From RGIG4079 sp045596365 (GTDB taxonomy: Bacteria > Bacteroidota > Bacteroidia > Bacteroidales > Muribaculaceae), in assembly GCA_045596365.1 (NCBI GenBank), contig JAZOCE010000012.1, forward strand, positions 48,390 through 112,389: 64,000 bases of DNA, written 5' to 3'. The position numbers were made by a program, and so were the translations under genes. Of the stretch, positions 7,635-16,466 are shown in pieces; the stretch's first letter is position 1, and each line of letters starts with the position of its first letter. Below the pieces are notes generated by a model. That model was not told where the DNA came from and searched no databases. It saw only the letters and a program-made list of their open reading frames with translations.

Positions 7635-9863
7635 TTAATATATGCGATTGGCTTGTTTTACACCATTAATTTTTTTGACTTTGGAGCAAAGGTCGTTAAC
7701 CACTTTTTTGTCTTCAACTAATACAGTCAGATCGCAATGGAACACCTCGTTTTCAGCTTCAATATCAAGTCGGCGTATGTTCAACGCAAGATGTGTTGAA
7801 ATCATTTGGATAAGTTCATGAAGAATTCCCATTCGATCAAGACCTTCAATGTGAATGTGGGCAAGGAAAGTCCCTTTGGTTGTTTCCCATTTGGTTGACA
7901 CGATATTAGGACCATAGCTCGCTTTTAGTGATTGTGCACGTGGACAATCAAGGGAGTGGATAGTTACCTCGTTGTTTTCGTCAACAAAGCCTAATACCTC
8001 ATCACCCGGAATAGGTCGGCAACAATCGGCAATTAAGAAATTTGCATCGCCGTGTTCGTCATAATGAAGGATATAGGTTTCTTTTTTGTTGATTTTTGGT
8101 CGAGGGATTTTTTTCTCTTCTATATTCTCCTCTTTTTTGTTCCCTATGCGGAATAACTTAGAAAGTATTGATGGCGATGACTGTTTGAACCCTTTAACAA
8201 GACTATCGTCAAGAACAATATCACCTTCTCCAAGGTGTAGGAATAATTCTTCTTTATTGTGAAGTTTGAGTTGACCAAGTATTTTAGTTGCAACTTCGTT
8301 GGTCGAGGTAATATCGTGTTTCGCTAAAAATGCGTCATATAATTCTTTCCCCTTTTCTATAGCCGGGTGTTGAGCCTTGCGTAGTGCTGCTCTTAATCGA
8401 GTTTTTGCCTTAGCAGTATTAAGGAAGTTAATCCATTCAGCTTGTGGATTTTGAGATTGTGAAGTGAGTACTTCAACTTGGTCGCCACTCTTTAGCTTGT
8501 GAGAAAGAGGGACAAGTTTGTGATTTACTTTACCTGCGATACAATGGATCCCTAATTGAGAGTGTAATTCAAATGCGACATCAAGAACGGTAGAACCTGT
8601 AGGTAATGTGATTAATTCCCCTTTTGGCGTGAAGATAACAATCTCCGATGCAAACAGATTTAGTTTTAGAGTGTCAAGGAAGTCAATAGCATTGGGGTTA
8701 GGTTCATTAAGAATATCTTTGATCGTATTTAACCATGCATTTAGTTCAGATTCTTCATCACCTTCTCCTATTTTATATTTCCAGTGAGCGGCAAATCCTT
8801 TCTCGGCAATATCGTCCATGCGACGGCTGCGTATTTGCACTTCAATCCAATTCCCATCCGGTCCCATTACCGTTAGATGTAATGCTTGGTATCCGTTAGC
8901 TTTTGGTATGCTGATCCAGTCTCGAGTGCGGTCGGGGTGTAATCGATATAAATCGGTTATGGTAGCATATATATTCCAGCATATAGCCTTTTCTTGAGCA
9001 GGGTTTTCACAATCAAAGATTATGCGCATTGCGTATATGTCATACACCTCTTCAAAGGGGATGTGTTTTGATTCCATTTTGTTCCAAATGGAGAATACCG
9101 ATTTCATACGAGCTTTAGCTTCGTATTTTAACCCCATTTGTTTAAGACGTTCTTTTATTGGATAAGAGAACTCGCGATATATTGCCGTGCGCTTCTCTGA
9201 AGATTCTTTGATTTTTTCACTGATGCGTTGATAAGCTGCCGGATGTTCATATTTGAAACTCAGATCTTCTAATTCGGTTTTTATTGCAAACAATCCCAAT
9301 CGATGAGCGAGAGGAGCGTATATGTAGAGTGTTTCTCCGGCAATTTTATATTGCTTGTTTGGTGCCATTGATCCGAGTGTGCGCATGTTGTGGAGGCGGT
9401 CAGCCATTTTAATGAGCACCACGCGAATATCTTCCGACATTGTGAGCAAAAGTTTACGGAAATTTTCGGCTTGAGCCGAAGCCTTATCCCCAAAAATACC
9501 ACCTGAGATTTTTGTCAATCCGGCTACTATTTGAGCAATTTTTTTGCCAAAATGTTGTTCAATATCTTCAACTGTATAGTCGGTGTCTTCAACGACATCA
9601 TGTAGTAGAGCTGCACATATGGAGGTTGAACCGAGACCTATTTCTTGACTCGCAATTTTGGCTACTGCAATGGGGTGTAAAATATAAGGCTCTCCTGAAC
9701 GGCGTCTGATGCCTTTGTGTGCTTCTTTTGCAAATTTGTAGGCCCGTTCAATTATTTCCACCTTTTTGCGGTGGTTGCTATTGATGTAGCCTGTGAGAAC
9801 GTCTTGAAACGCTTCTTCAACCATTCTCTCTTCTTCTTCAGGGGTATATTTTATTTGCTCCAT
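7635..9863 (-). CDS. rel: Bifunctional (p)ppGpp synthetase/hydrolase (Rel/SpoT)
   Basis: This stringent-response enzyme has 742 residues, with N-terminal HD hydrolase, RelA/SpoT synthetase, TGS and C-terminal ACT domains. The HD motif is intact (H63 in ILHP, H88-D89 in LLHDVVED), so hydrolase activity is expected. The synthetase shows AMRIIFDCEN, GYQALHLTV and EVQIRS, also intact. TGS lies near residues 400-465 (IVIFTPKGELITLP) and ACT near 665-742. It is therefore a long bifunctional RSH rather than a RelA with a dead HD domain. It is the first gene of its operon; a promoter is visible at 9934-9966. The next gene starts 24 bases after its stop. Confidence 0.96.
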   Translation of the reverse strand: MEQIKYTPEEEERMVEEAFQDVLTGYINSNHRKKVEIIERAYKFAKEAHKGIRRRSGEPYILHPIAVAKIASQEIGLGSTSICAALLHDVVEDTDYTVEDIEQHFGKKIAQIVAGLTKISGGIFGDKASAQAENFRKLLLTMSEDIRVVLIKMADRLHNMRTLGSMAPNKQYKIAGETLYIYAPLAHRLGLFAIKTELEDLSFKYEHPAAYQRISEKIKESSEKRTAIYREFSYPIKERLKQMGLKYEAKARMKSVFSIWNKMESKHIPFEEVYDIYAMRIIFDCENPAQEKAICWNIYATITDLYRLHPDRTRDWISIPKANGYQALHLTVMGPDGNWIEVQIRSRRMDDIAEKGFAAHWKYKIGEGDEESELNAWLNTIKDILNEPNPNAIDFLDTLKLNLFASEIVIFTPKGELITLPTGSTVLDVAFELHSQLGIHCIAGKVNHKLVPLSHKLKSGDQVEVLTSQSQNPQAEWINFLNTAKAKTRLRAALRKAQHPAIEKGKELYDAFLAKHDITSTNEVATKILGQLKLHNKEELFLHLGEGDIVLDDSLVKGFKQSSPSILSKLFRIGNKKEENIEEKKIPRPKINKKETYILHYDEHGDANFLIADCCRPIPGDEVLGFVDENNEVTIHSLDCPRAQSLKASYGPNIVSTKWETTKGTFLAHIHIEGLDRMGILHELIQMISTHLALNIRRLDIEAENEVFHCDLTVLVEDKKVVNDLCSKVKKINGVKQANRIY

Positions 9864-9933
9864 AGCGAGTGTAATTGTCGGGATTTAAACAAAGTTTAAT
9901 CAAAGATGCCTTTTACGGCAATTTATAAAATAC

Positions 9934-9966
9934 AAACATAGCAAAAAACATCGAAACAATCGCAAA
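9934..9966 (-). promoter_or_regulatory. Promoter for the rel operon
   Basis: On the minus strand a TTTG (TTG at 9965-9963) is followed after 21 bases by TATGTTTG (9941-9934), a full match to the Bacteroidetes TTTG / TAnnTTTG promoter. It lies 71 bases before the rel ATG. The -33 end lies only 8 bases from the -7 box of the divergent patB promoter. Confidence 0.65.
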
Positions 9967-9974
9967 AAATGTAT

Positions 9975-9982
9975 TACTTTTG
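9975..9982 (+). promoter_or_regulatory. -7 promoter box for patB-aroA-permease-porW-porX
   Basis: TACTTTTG matches TAnnTTTG exactly, 52 bases before the patB ATG. A TTTG at the proper upstream distance is not obvious, so the promoter may be weak or need an activator. It overlaps the divergent rel promoter region. Confidence 0.5.
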
Positions 9983-10034
9983 TGGTTGATTTAAAAATTA
10001 CACAATAATTTTAAGCAATTAATCATTAAACTCA

Positions 10035-11213
10035 ATGAGTAAATATAATTTCGATCAGTTGATAGATCGTAGAGGAAGCCGGGCAATGAAATTAGATCGC
10101 TTGGAGGCTATGTTTGGAAAATCTGATTTGACTTCCATGTGGATTGCCGATATGGACTTTGCAGTGTGCCCACATATTATTGAGGCATTGCAGGAACGTA
10201 TAAGCCACCCTATATATGGCTATTCTTGTCCTTCTGATGGATATTGGCAATCAATAATCGATTGGTTGCGAAATCGTCATAAGTTTGATATCACACAAGA
10301 GGAATTAACTTTTGTCCCCGGTGTAGTAAGAGGTATTGCTTATGCTGTAAACTTTTTTACACAGAAAGGTGATAAGATTATAATTCAACCGCCTGTATAT
10401 CATCCGTTTAAATCAGTTGTAGAGGGAAATGAACGTGTTGTGCTGAATAACCCGTTGAAAATGACTGATGTTGATTATGAGATGGATTTTGACCATTTAG
10501 AACATTTGATGAAGACTGAAAATCCTCGTATGTTGATACTATGCAATCCCCACAATCCGGCAGGTGTTCAATGGAGTGTTGAGACGTTGCAACGATTGGC
10601 GACGTTGTGTCGCACATATGATGTAAAAGTAGTGTCAGATGAAATTCATGGTGATTTGATGTTATATGGAAGACCTCACTATCCATTTGCATCGGTGAGT
10701 GAGGATGCGGCAATGGTGAGTATAACTCTTGGTGCACCATCAAAAACATTTAACATCCCAGGATTAGTCAGTTCGTGGTATGTAATTAAAAATCCTGAAT
10801 TAAGGGACCCTTTCTATAAATGGCTGTCGGCTAATGAATTTAACTCATCAACATTCGTGGCTACAATTGCTACCGAGATAGCTTATACTCGTGGCGGAGA
10901 GTGGTTGAAAGAAGCTGCTACCTATATTGAGCAGAATATTGCTATCTTAGAAGAATTTTGCAAAAACAATATGCCTGTGATTAAGCCCATGCGTCCGCAA
11001 GCATCATTCTTGGTGTGGCTTGATTGTCGTGAGTTGGGATTAGAACAAAAGGAACTTGTTGACTTGTTTGTCAACAAAGCCGGTTTGGCATTAAATGACG
11101 GAACAATGTTTGGCAAAGAGGGGTCCGGATTTATGAGATTGAATGTGGGTTGTCCTAAGTCAATCCTTATTACTGCTCTTGAAAAACTTGCTAACGCAAT
11201 AAATAATTGCTAA
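10035..11213 (+). CDS. patB: PatB/MalY-type PLP C-S lyase (cystathionine beta-lyase) or aminotransferase
   Basis: This 392-residue fold-type I PLP enzyme belongs to the aminotransferase I/II superfamily. The N-terminal stretch RRGSRAMKLD...WIADMDF is diagnostic of the PatB/MalY branch, whose members cleave cystathionine or cysteine C-S bonds to homocysteine or H2S, ammonia and pyruvate. The PLP lysine is K237 in GAPSKTFN; CNPHNPAG and the terminal RLNVGCP (substrate-carboxylate Arg) are intact. aroA begins 3 bases after its stop, so the two are co-transcribed. The substrate cannot be set from sequence; methionine biosynthesis or sulfur amino acid breakdown are both possible. Confidence 0.88.
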   Translation: MSKYNFDQLIDRRGSRAMKLDRLEAMFGKSDLTSMWIADMDFAVCPHIIEALQERISHPIYGYSCPSDGYWQSIIDWLRNRHKFDITQEELTFVPGVVRGIAYAVNFFTQKGDKIIIQPPVYHPFKSVVEGNERVVLNNPLKMTDVDYEMDFDHLEHLMKTENPRMLILCNPHNPAGVQWSVETLQRLATLCRTYDVKVVSDEIHGDLMLYGRPHYPFASVSEDAAMVSITLGAPSKTFNIPGLVSSWYVIKNPELRDPFYKWLSANEFNSSTFVATIATEIAYTRGGEWLKEAATYIEQNIAILEEFCKNNMPVIKPMRPQASFLVWLDCRELGLEQKELVDLFVNKAGLALNDGTMFGKEGSGFMRLNVGCPKSILITALEKLANAINNC

Positions 11214-11216
11214 TTA

Positions 11217-12458
11217 ATGAATTGCAGAGTATTTCCCCCCGATGAGATGCTTGAAACACGAGTGTCTCTCCCATTGTCAAAAAGTATAAGCAATAGAGCA
11301 TTGATTATTAATGCTTTGACCGATAGCGCTTTGCCTTTAAAGAAGGTGGCAAAGTGTGATGATACAGATGTGATGGTTGTGGCATTATCATCAGATGAAG
11401 CATGTGTGAATATAGGGGCAGCGGGGACTGCAATGCGATTTTTGACAGCTTATTTTTCATCTCGACAGGGGAGGGAAATCGTGATTGATGGGACTGAACG
11501 CATGCGTCATCGCCCCATTGCTGTACTGGTAGATGCGTTGCGTGCTTGCGGAGCAACAATAGAGTATGTCGGAGAAGATGGATATCCACCATTGCGCATA
11601 TCCGGTAAAAAATTACAAGGAGGCAAAATAACCTTGTCGGCATCGGTTAGTTCTCAATATATATCGGCATTGTTGATGATTGCTCCCACGATGGAGCAGG
11701 GGCTGAGTTTGACTCTTGAGGGTGATATTATCTCTCGCCCTTATATAATGATGACTCTGTCGATGATGCACCAATGGGGAGTAAAGAGTGAATTTATTGG
11801 CAATACGATAGCTATAGCTCCACAGAAATATATTCCAGTTGACTTTGAAGTTGAGGCCGACTGGAGTGCTGCCTCTTACTGGTATGAGATAGCGGCTTTT
11901 TCGTCTGGCGATGTATCGCTTCATGGACTATCTCGTCAAAGTGTGCAAGGGGATAGCGAAGTATCAAAATATTTTGAGAATTTGGGGATAAACACCCATT
12001 TCAATGATGGCATTGTGAAACTTGAGCCTTCGCCTGATTTATCTCCACGATTGAACATTGATCTAAGCGACCAACCTGATTTGGCGCAAACGATCGTAGT
12101 TACAAGTTGTATGCTTGGTATTCCGTTTCACATCACAGGCTTGTCAACGCTTAAAATAAAGGAGACTGACCGCCTTGAAGCATTGAGAACTGAATTGTTG
12201 AAATTGGGAGTGAAATTAACGATAGAACGTGAAAGCGAGTTGATATGGGATGGCTCACGTCGTCCGGTATATGAATTTCCTGTGATAGATACCTATGAGG
12301 ACCATCGCATGGCAATGGCATTTGCTCCTGTGTCCCTATTTGTGCCGGGAATTGTTATAAATAATATAGAGGTAGTGTCAAAATCCTATCCCGACTATTG
12401 GCAACATCTTCAAGAAGCGGGATTTAAGTTTCAGGAAGTTGTTGCAGAAAACGAGTGA
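11217..12458 (+). CDS. aroA: 3-phosphoshikimate 1-carboxyvinyltransferase (EPSP synthase)
   Basis: The sixth step of the shikimate pathway joins phosphoenolpyruvate to shikimate-3-phosphate. It has 413 residues, slightly shorter than the E. coli enzyme, as usual in Bacteroidetes. Signatures are SKSISNRALI near residue 22, GTAMRFLTAYF, the C-terminal KETDRLEALRTEL and EDHRMAMAFAP. The glyphosate-site loop is GTAMRF, where GTAMRP is the common form in other bacteria. It is translated 3 bases after patB and followed by an ABC permease gene after 15 bases. No other shikimate genes are in the window, so it is an isolated aro gene in a mixed operon. Confidence 0.94.
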   Translation: MNCRVFPPDEMLETRVSLPLSKSISNRALIINALTDSALPLKKVAKCDDTDVMVVALSSDEACVNIGAAGTAMRFLTAYFSSRQGREIVIDGTERMRHRPIAVLVDALRACGATIEYVGEDGYPPLRISGKKLQGGKITLSASVSSQYISALLMIAPTMEQGLSLTLEGDIISRPYIMMTLSMMHQWGVKSEFIGNTIAIAPQKYIPVDFEVEADWSAASYWYEIAAFSSGDVSLHGLSRQSVQGDSEVSKYFENLGINTHFNDGIVKLEPSPDLSPRLNIDLSDQPDLAQTIVVTSCMLGIPFHITGLSTLKIKETDRLEALRTELLKLGVKLTIERESELIWDGSRRPVYEFPVIDTYEDHRMAMAFAPVSLFVPGIVINNIEVVSKSYPDYWQHLQEAGFKFQEVVAENE

Positions 12459-12473
12459 AATGAGAAAAACGAA

Positions 12474-13298
12474 ATGACCGAATTGTTTGGATATACATTT
12501 TTTCAAAACGCAATTATTGGGATTGTTATAATTTCGATATCTGCAGCTATTATCGGCTCATATATTGTAACACGTCGTCTCGTTGCTATTTCAGGAGGTG
12601 TAACGCATGCTTGCTTTGGAGGATTGGGACTTGGCTATTATCTTGGACTTAACCCTATATTGATGGCTTCAATATTTGCTGTTGCATCATCTGTTGGGGT
12701 AGAGTGGATGGCTTCACGATATAAAGTGAGAGAGGATTCGGCGATTGCAGTAGTGTGGTCGTTGGGGATGGCAATAGGTGTATTGTTTATCTTTTTAACT
12801 CCAGGTTATGTACCTGAGTTAAACTCGTTTCTTTTTGGAAATATATTGACGATAACAGTCTCTGATTTATGGGCATTTGGGGTATATACCATTGTACTGA
12901 TTGTTTTTTTTGCGCTGTTTTATCGCAAAATAATTGCGTGTGCATTCGATCGCGATTTTGCTCAAGTGATGCGCCTTCCGGTAAAATTTATCTCCTATTC
13001 AATGACAGTGTTGATTGCAGTGTGTATTGTGTTGACAATAAGATTGGTTGGGCTGATGCTGTTGATGTCAATGCTTTCATTGCCTCAAATGATATCAGAA
13101 ATCTACTGTCATAAATTTAAAAGCATGATGTTCTTGTCAATTGCAATTTCGATGGTGTGCTGTCTTGTGGGATTATTCTTTACAACTATTATTGATGTGC
13201 CATGCTCGGCAATTATAGTAATTGTGATGGTTGTTACCTATATCATTGCTCGTGTCACAAAGCAGTTGTCTGATTGTTGCAAATGCAATAAAGCATAA
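12474..13298 (+). CDS. ABC-3 family metal transporter permease (ZnuB/MntB-like)
   Basis: This 274-residue inner-membrane protein has about eight hydrophobic helices. The stretch SGGVTHACFGGLGLGYYLG near residues 40-60 and the coupling-region RLVGLMLLMSMLSLP near 185-200 are characteristic of zinc/manganese ABC permeases. The C-terminus ends in a small Cys cluster (DCCKCNKA), which could bind metal but is unproven. No ATPase or substrate-binding protein gene is adjacent, which is unusual because these systems normally form three-gene operons. The partners must be encoded elsewhere. It shares the patB-aroA-porW-porX transcription direction with gaps of 15 and 37 bases. Confidence 0.88.
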   Translation: MTELFGYTFFQNAIIGIVIISISAAIIGSYIVTRRLVAISGGVTHACFGGLGLGYYLGLNPILMASIFAVASSVGVEWMASRYKVREDSAIAVVWSLGMAIGVLFIFLTPGYVPELNSFLFGNILTITVSDLWAFGVYTIVLIVFFALFYRKIIACAFDRDFAQVMRLPVKFISYSMTVLIAVCIVLTIRLVGLMLLMSMLSLPQMISEIYCHKFKSMMFLSIAISMVCCLVGLFFTTIIDVPCSAIIVIVMVVTYIIARVTKQLSDCCKCNKA

Positions 13299-13335
13299 TA
13301 TTATCACGTTATTAAAAAGATAAAATACCGACTTT

Positions 13336-16300
13336 TTGAAACGCGTTAATCTCATAATCTGTGTATTATTCTCGGTGCTTGCCTTAACGTCATGCAGTAC
13401 CAAGAAAAATACTGCTATGTCTCGTTTTTATCAGGCATTTACTACACGTTATAATGTGTATTATAATGGCGATGAGCATTATAAGGAGACGATAAAGGCG
13501 ATGGAAAAAAATTATGAGGATGATTATAGCTCGCTTGTATATCTTCATCCTGCCGAGGCTTATAATAACCCTAAAGCACCACAACCTCAAGGAGATTTTA
13601 AACGCTCTATAGAAAAGGCGCAGAAAGCAATACAACTACACTCTATAAAGAAACGGCCCAAGAAAAAATCAGGAAAGGGTAAAGATCCCAAGTATAAGGA
13701 ATGGATGAAACGCGAAGAGTATAATCCATTCTTGCACAATGCGTGGATGATGATGGGACGCAGTCAGTATCTTAATGGCGATTTTCTTGGTGCGGCATCA
13801 ACATTCTATTATACATCAAAGTTATTTACCTGGTTGCCTGAGACGGTTATCGAAGCAAAATTGTGGCAAGCAAGGAGTTATTGCACGCTTGGATGGCAAT
13901 TTGAAGCAGAAAATATCATCATTCGCATAAAACCCGAAGAGTTGACCAACAACACTTTGAAAGGGCTGTATAATCTTGTATATGCCGATTATTATATCAA
14001 GGGGAACAACAATGAAAAGGCAATCCCATATCTTATTGAGGCAATAAAATATGCCAAGGGCCCTCAAAAGACCCGCATGAAATTTTTGCTTGGTCAGCTA
14101 TATTCGTTAGAGGGTAAAAAGCAAGAGGCTTATGCTGCATTTAAAGATGCCGGTAGTGCGCATAGTGCATCTTATCGCACGAAATTCAATGCTCGCATCA
14201 AGCAAAGTGAGGTGTATAGTGGCGCTGATATAGAAAAAGAGGTTAAGGCGTTGAAACGCATGACTCGATATGATCGCAACAAGGAATATCTTGACCAAAT
14301 TTATTATGCAATAGGTAATTTGTATCTGTCCCGACAAGATACTGTTCATGCTATTGAAAACTATATACTTGCTGCTGAGAAAAGTACACGCAATGGTATA
14401 GATAAGGCGATAAACCAAATTACGCTTGGAAATTTGTATTTTGAACAGCACAAATATGACCTTGCTCAACCTCATTTTGCTGAGGCTGTTCCTCAACTGC
14501 CTGAGAATTACCCTAATTATGAAGTGTTGAAACGTCGTAGCGATGTGCTTGACGAATTGGCTGTATATGCACAAAATGTAACTTTACAAGATTCTTTGTT
14601 GAAACTTTCGGAATTGCCCGAAGAACAGCAGATGGCGGTTATTGATAAAATAATCGAAGAACTCAAGAAGAAAGAAAAGGAAGAGGAGGAGAATGCCGCG
14701 CGTGAAGCCTATCTCGCCGAGCAACAAGCGCAAGGAACAGGACTTCAAAGCAGTAATGTCCCCACCACCTATGTAATGAATACCGATGATTCATGGTACT
14801 TCTATAATTCGGCAACCCGCAGTGCCGGAAAGACCGACTTCCAAAAGCGTTGGGGTAGTCGCAAACTCGAAGATGACTGGCGTCGTCGCAACAAAGCCTC
14901 ATTTGACATGGCCGAATTCAACGCATCAGAAGATGATGAAGATGCCGATGAAGATGCCGATGAAGATATGGAAAGTACTGAAGATGTGCCTGAAAAATCA
15001 GAAAAGGAATTGAAAGAGGAGAAAGAACGCGAAAAACGTGCCGAGGATCCTCACTATCCCGAGTATTATTTAAAACAAATTCCGAAAACCGATGATGAAA
15101 AAACTATCGCCCATGAAGTTATTCAAGAGGGGTTGTTTAACATGGGTATAATTTTGAAGGACAAACTTGAAGATTATGGAGCAGCGGCATCAGAGTTTGA
15201 AAGACTGCTTGTTACTTATCCCGATAATATCTATCGCCTTGATGTATACTATAATATGTATTTGATGTATATGCGCAAAGGTGATACAACTCTTGCAGAG
15301 CGTTATCGCAACATGATTATAGGTCAGTTCCCCGAATCTCCGCAAGGAATGGCGATGAAAGATCCTAACTATTTTGAGAATATCAAGATGATGAACGTGC
15401 GTCAAGAGCAGATGTATGCCGATGCTTATGATGCATATCTCAATAATGATAATGTAAAAGTGCATGCCGCTTATGAGGAGATGATGCGCGATTTCCCATT
15501 GAGTGAAATCATGCCCAAGTTTATGTTCCTGCATGCGTTGGCCTATGTTACAGAGAAAGAGCCTGAAAAATTCAATGCTACTCTCAAAGAGTTGCTTGAA
15601 CGATACCCCGAAACAGATATCACACCATTGGCAACATCCTATTTGAAGCAGATGGCGCAAGGGCGTAAACTCGAAAGCGGAGCAACCAATATGCGTGGAA
15701 TGTTGTGGGACATAAGATTGACAAATGATTCTGTTCCCGGTGCTGATGCCGGTCCTATTGAGTTTGATCTTAGTACGGATATCCCTCAATTGTTGATATT
15801 GACCTATCCGACTGATACGGTTTCTGCCAATCAGTTGCTGTTTGATATCGCGCGACACAACTTCGCATCATTTGTTGTTAAGGATTTTGAGCTTGAACAA
15901 ATGAACTTCGGACAGCTTGGGCTGTTGATAATAAAAGGCTTTGAGAACATGGAAGAGTTGAGCCATTATCGTAAGGTGATGAAGGCAAGCACTCATTTGC
16001 AATTGCCTCCACAGGTGCGCCCCATTATTATCAGCGCCAAGAATTTTGATACTCTCATTAAGCAAGGTCGCTCATTTGAGGAATATTTCCAATATGTGGG
16101 AGCGCAAGCTGTTGAGGCTGCAGAGGATGGTGCCGTGTTTGGTGAAATCCCGGTAGAGGATATTTCCAATGTGACACAACCTGCTCCGGCTCCTGTGATT
16201 ATTGAAACTCAAGCGATTCCTGCTCCGGCTGAAGAGATAAAACAGGAACAAATCCCGGAAGAGATTATTGCACCGAAGTTGCCGGCTCCTGCGGTTAAAG

Positions 16301-16452
16301 ATGAAAAAGTTGTTGAAACACCCCAAGAAATAAAAACTCCGACTCCGACAAAATCTATAACTCCGGCAAAAGTTCCGGCTAAGGCAAAAGTGCCTCTCCC
16401 TGAATATCCTTCAGGCTCGGAAGGAGATGATCCGCTATTAGATACACCATAA
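13336..16452 (+). CDS. porW: PorW/SprE, T9SS-associated TPR lipoprotein
   Basis: This 1038-residue lipoprotein has a signal peptide ending LALTSCS, with acylated Cys20. The start is TTG at 13336; the next Met would remove the whole signal peptide, so TTG is right. The N-terminal FYQAFTTRYNVYYNGDEHYKE stretch and multiple TPR repeats over residues 100-480 and 590-800 match the PorW/SprE family, an outer-membrane-associated T9SS component needed for secretion (gliding in Flavobacterium, gingipain export in Porphyromonas). Odd parts are an acidic tract around residues 536-560 and a C-terminal 90-residue Pro/Lys/Glu-rich tail. It is followed 14 bases later by porX. Confidence 0.9.
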   Translation: MKRVNLIICVLFSVLALTSCSTKKNTAMSRFYQAFTTRYNVYYNGDEHYKETIKAMEKNYEDDYSSLVYLHPAEAYNNPKAPQPQGDFKRSIEKAQKAIQLHSIKKRPKKKSGKGKDPKYKEWMKREEYNPFLHNAWMMMGRSQYLNGDFLGAASTFYYTSKLFTWLPETVIEAKLWQARSYCTLGWQFEAENIIIRIKPEELTNNTLKGLYNLVYADYYIKGNNNEKAIPYLIEAIKYAKGPQKTRMKFLLGQLYSLEGKKQEAYAAFKDAGSAHSASYRTKFNARIKQSEVYSGADIEKEVKALKRMTRYDRNKEYLDQIYYAIGNLYLSRQDTVHAIENYILAAEKSTRNGIDKAINQITLGNLYFEQHKYDLAQPHFAEAVPQLPENYPNYEVLKRRSDVLDELAVYAQNVTLQDSLLKLSELPEEQQMAVIDKIIEELKKKEKEEEENAAREAYLAEQQAQGTGLQSSNVPTTYVMNTDDSWYFYNSATRSAGKTDFQKRWGSRKLEDDWRRRNKASFDMAEFNASEDDEDADEDADEDMESTEDVPEKSEKELKEEKEREKRAEDPHYPEYYLKQIPKTDDEKTIAHEVIQEGLFNMGIILKDKLEDYGAAASEFERLLVTYPDNIYRLDVYYNMYLMYMRKGDTTLAERYRNMIIGQFPESPQGMAMKDPNYFENIKMMNVRQEQMYADAYDAYLNNDNVKVHAAYEEMMRDFPLSEIMPKFMFLHALAYVTEKEPEKFNATLKELLERYPETDITPLATSYLKQMAQGRKLESGATNMRGMLWDIRLTNDSVPGADAGPIEFDLSTDIPQLLILTYPTDTVSANQLLFDIARHNFASFVVKDFELEQMNFGQLGLLIIKGFENMEELSHYRKVMKASTHLQLPPQVRPIIISAKNFDTLIKQGRSFEEYFQYVGAQAVEAAEDGAVFGEIPVEDISNVTQPAPAPVIIETQAIPAPAEEIKQEQIPEEIIAPKLPAPAVKDEKVVETPQEIKTPTPTKSITPAKVPAKAKVPLPEYPSGSEGDDPLLDTP

Positions 16453-16466
16453 AATCAAACTATCTC

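Noticed and set aside
14935..14975. Short tandem repeat (gatgccgatgaa units) as a possible CRISPR or microsatellite
   Set aside because: It encodes the acidic Asp/Glu stretch in PorW in frame. Units are too short, without spacers, and no cas genes are seen.
15190..15858. 222-codon minus-strand reading frame inside porW
   Set aside because: It lies wholly antisense to a well-supported gene, has no recognisable motif and shows an odd composition rich in His, Ile and Cys typical of shadow frames.
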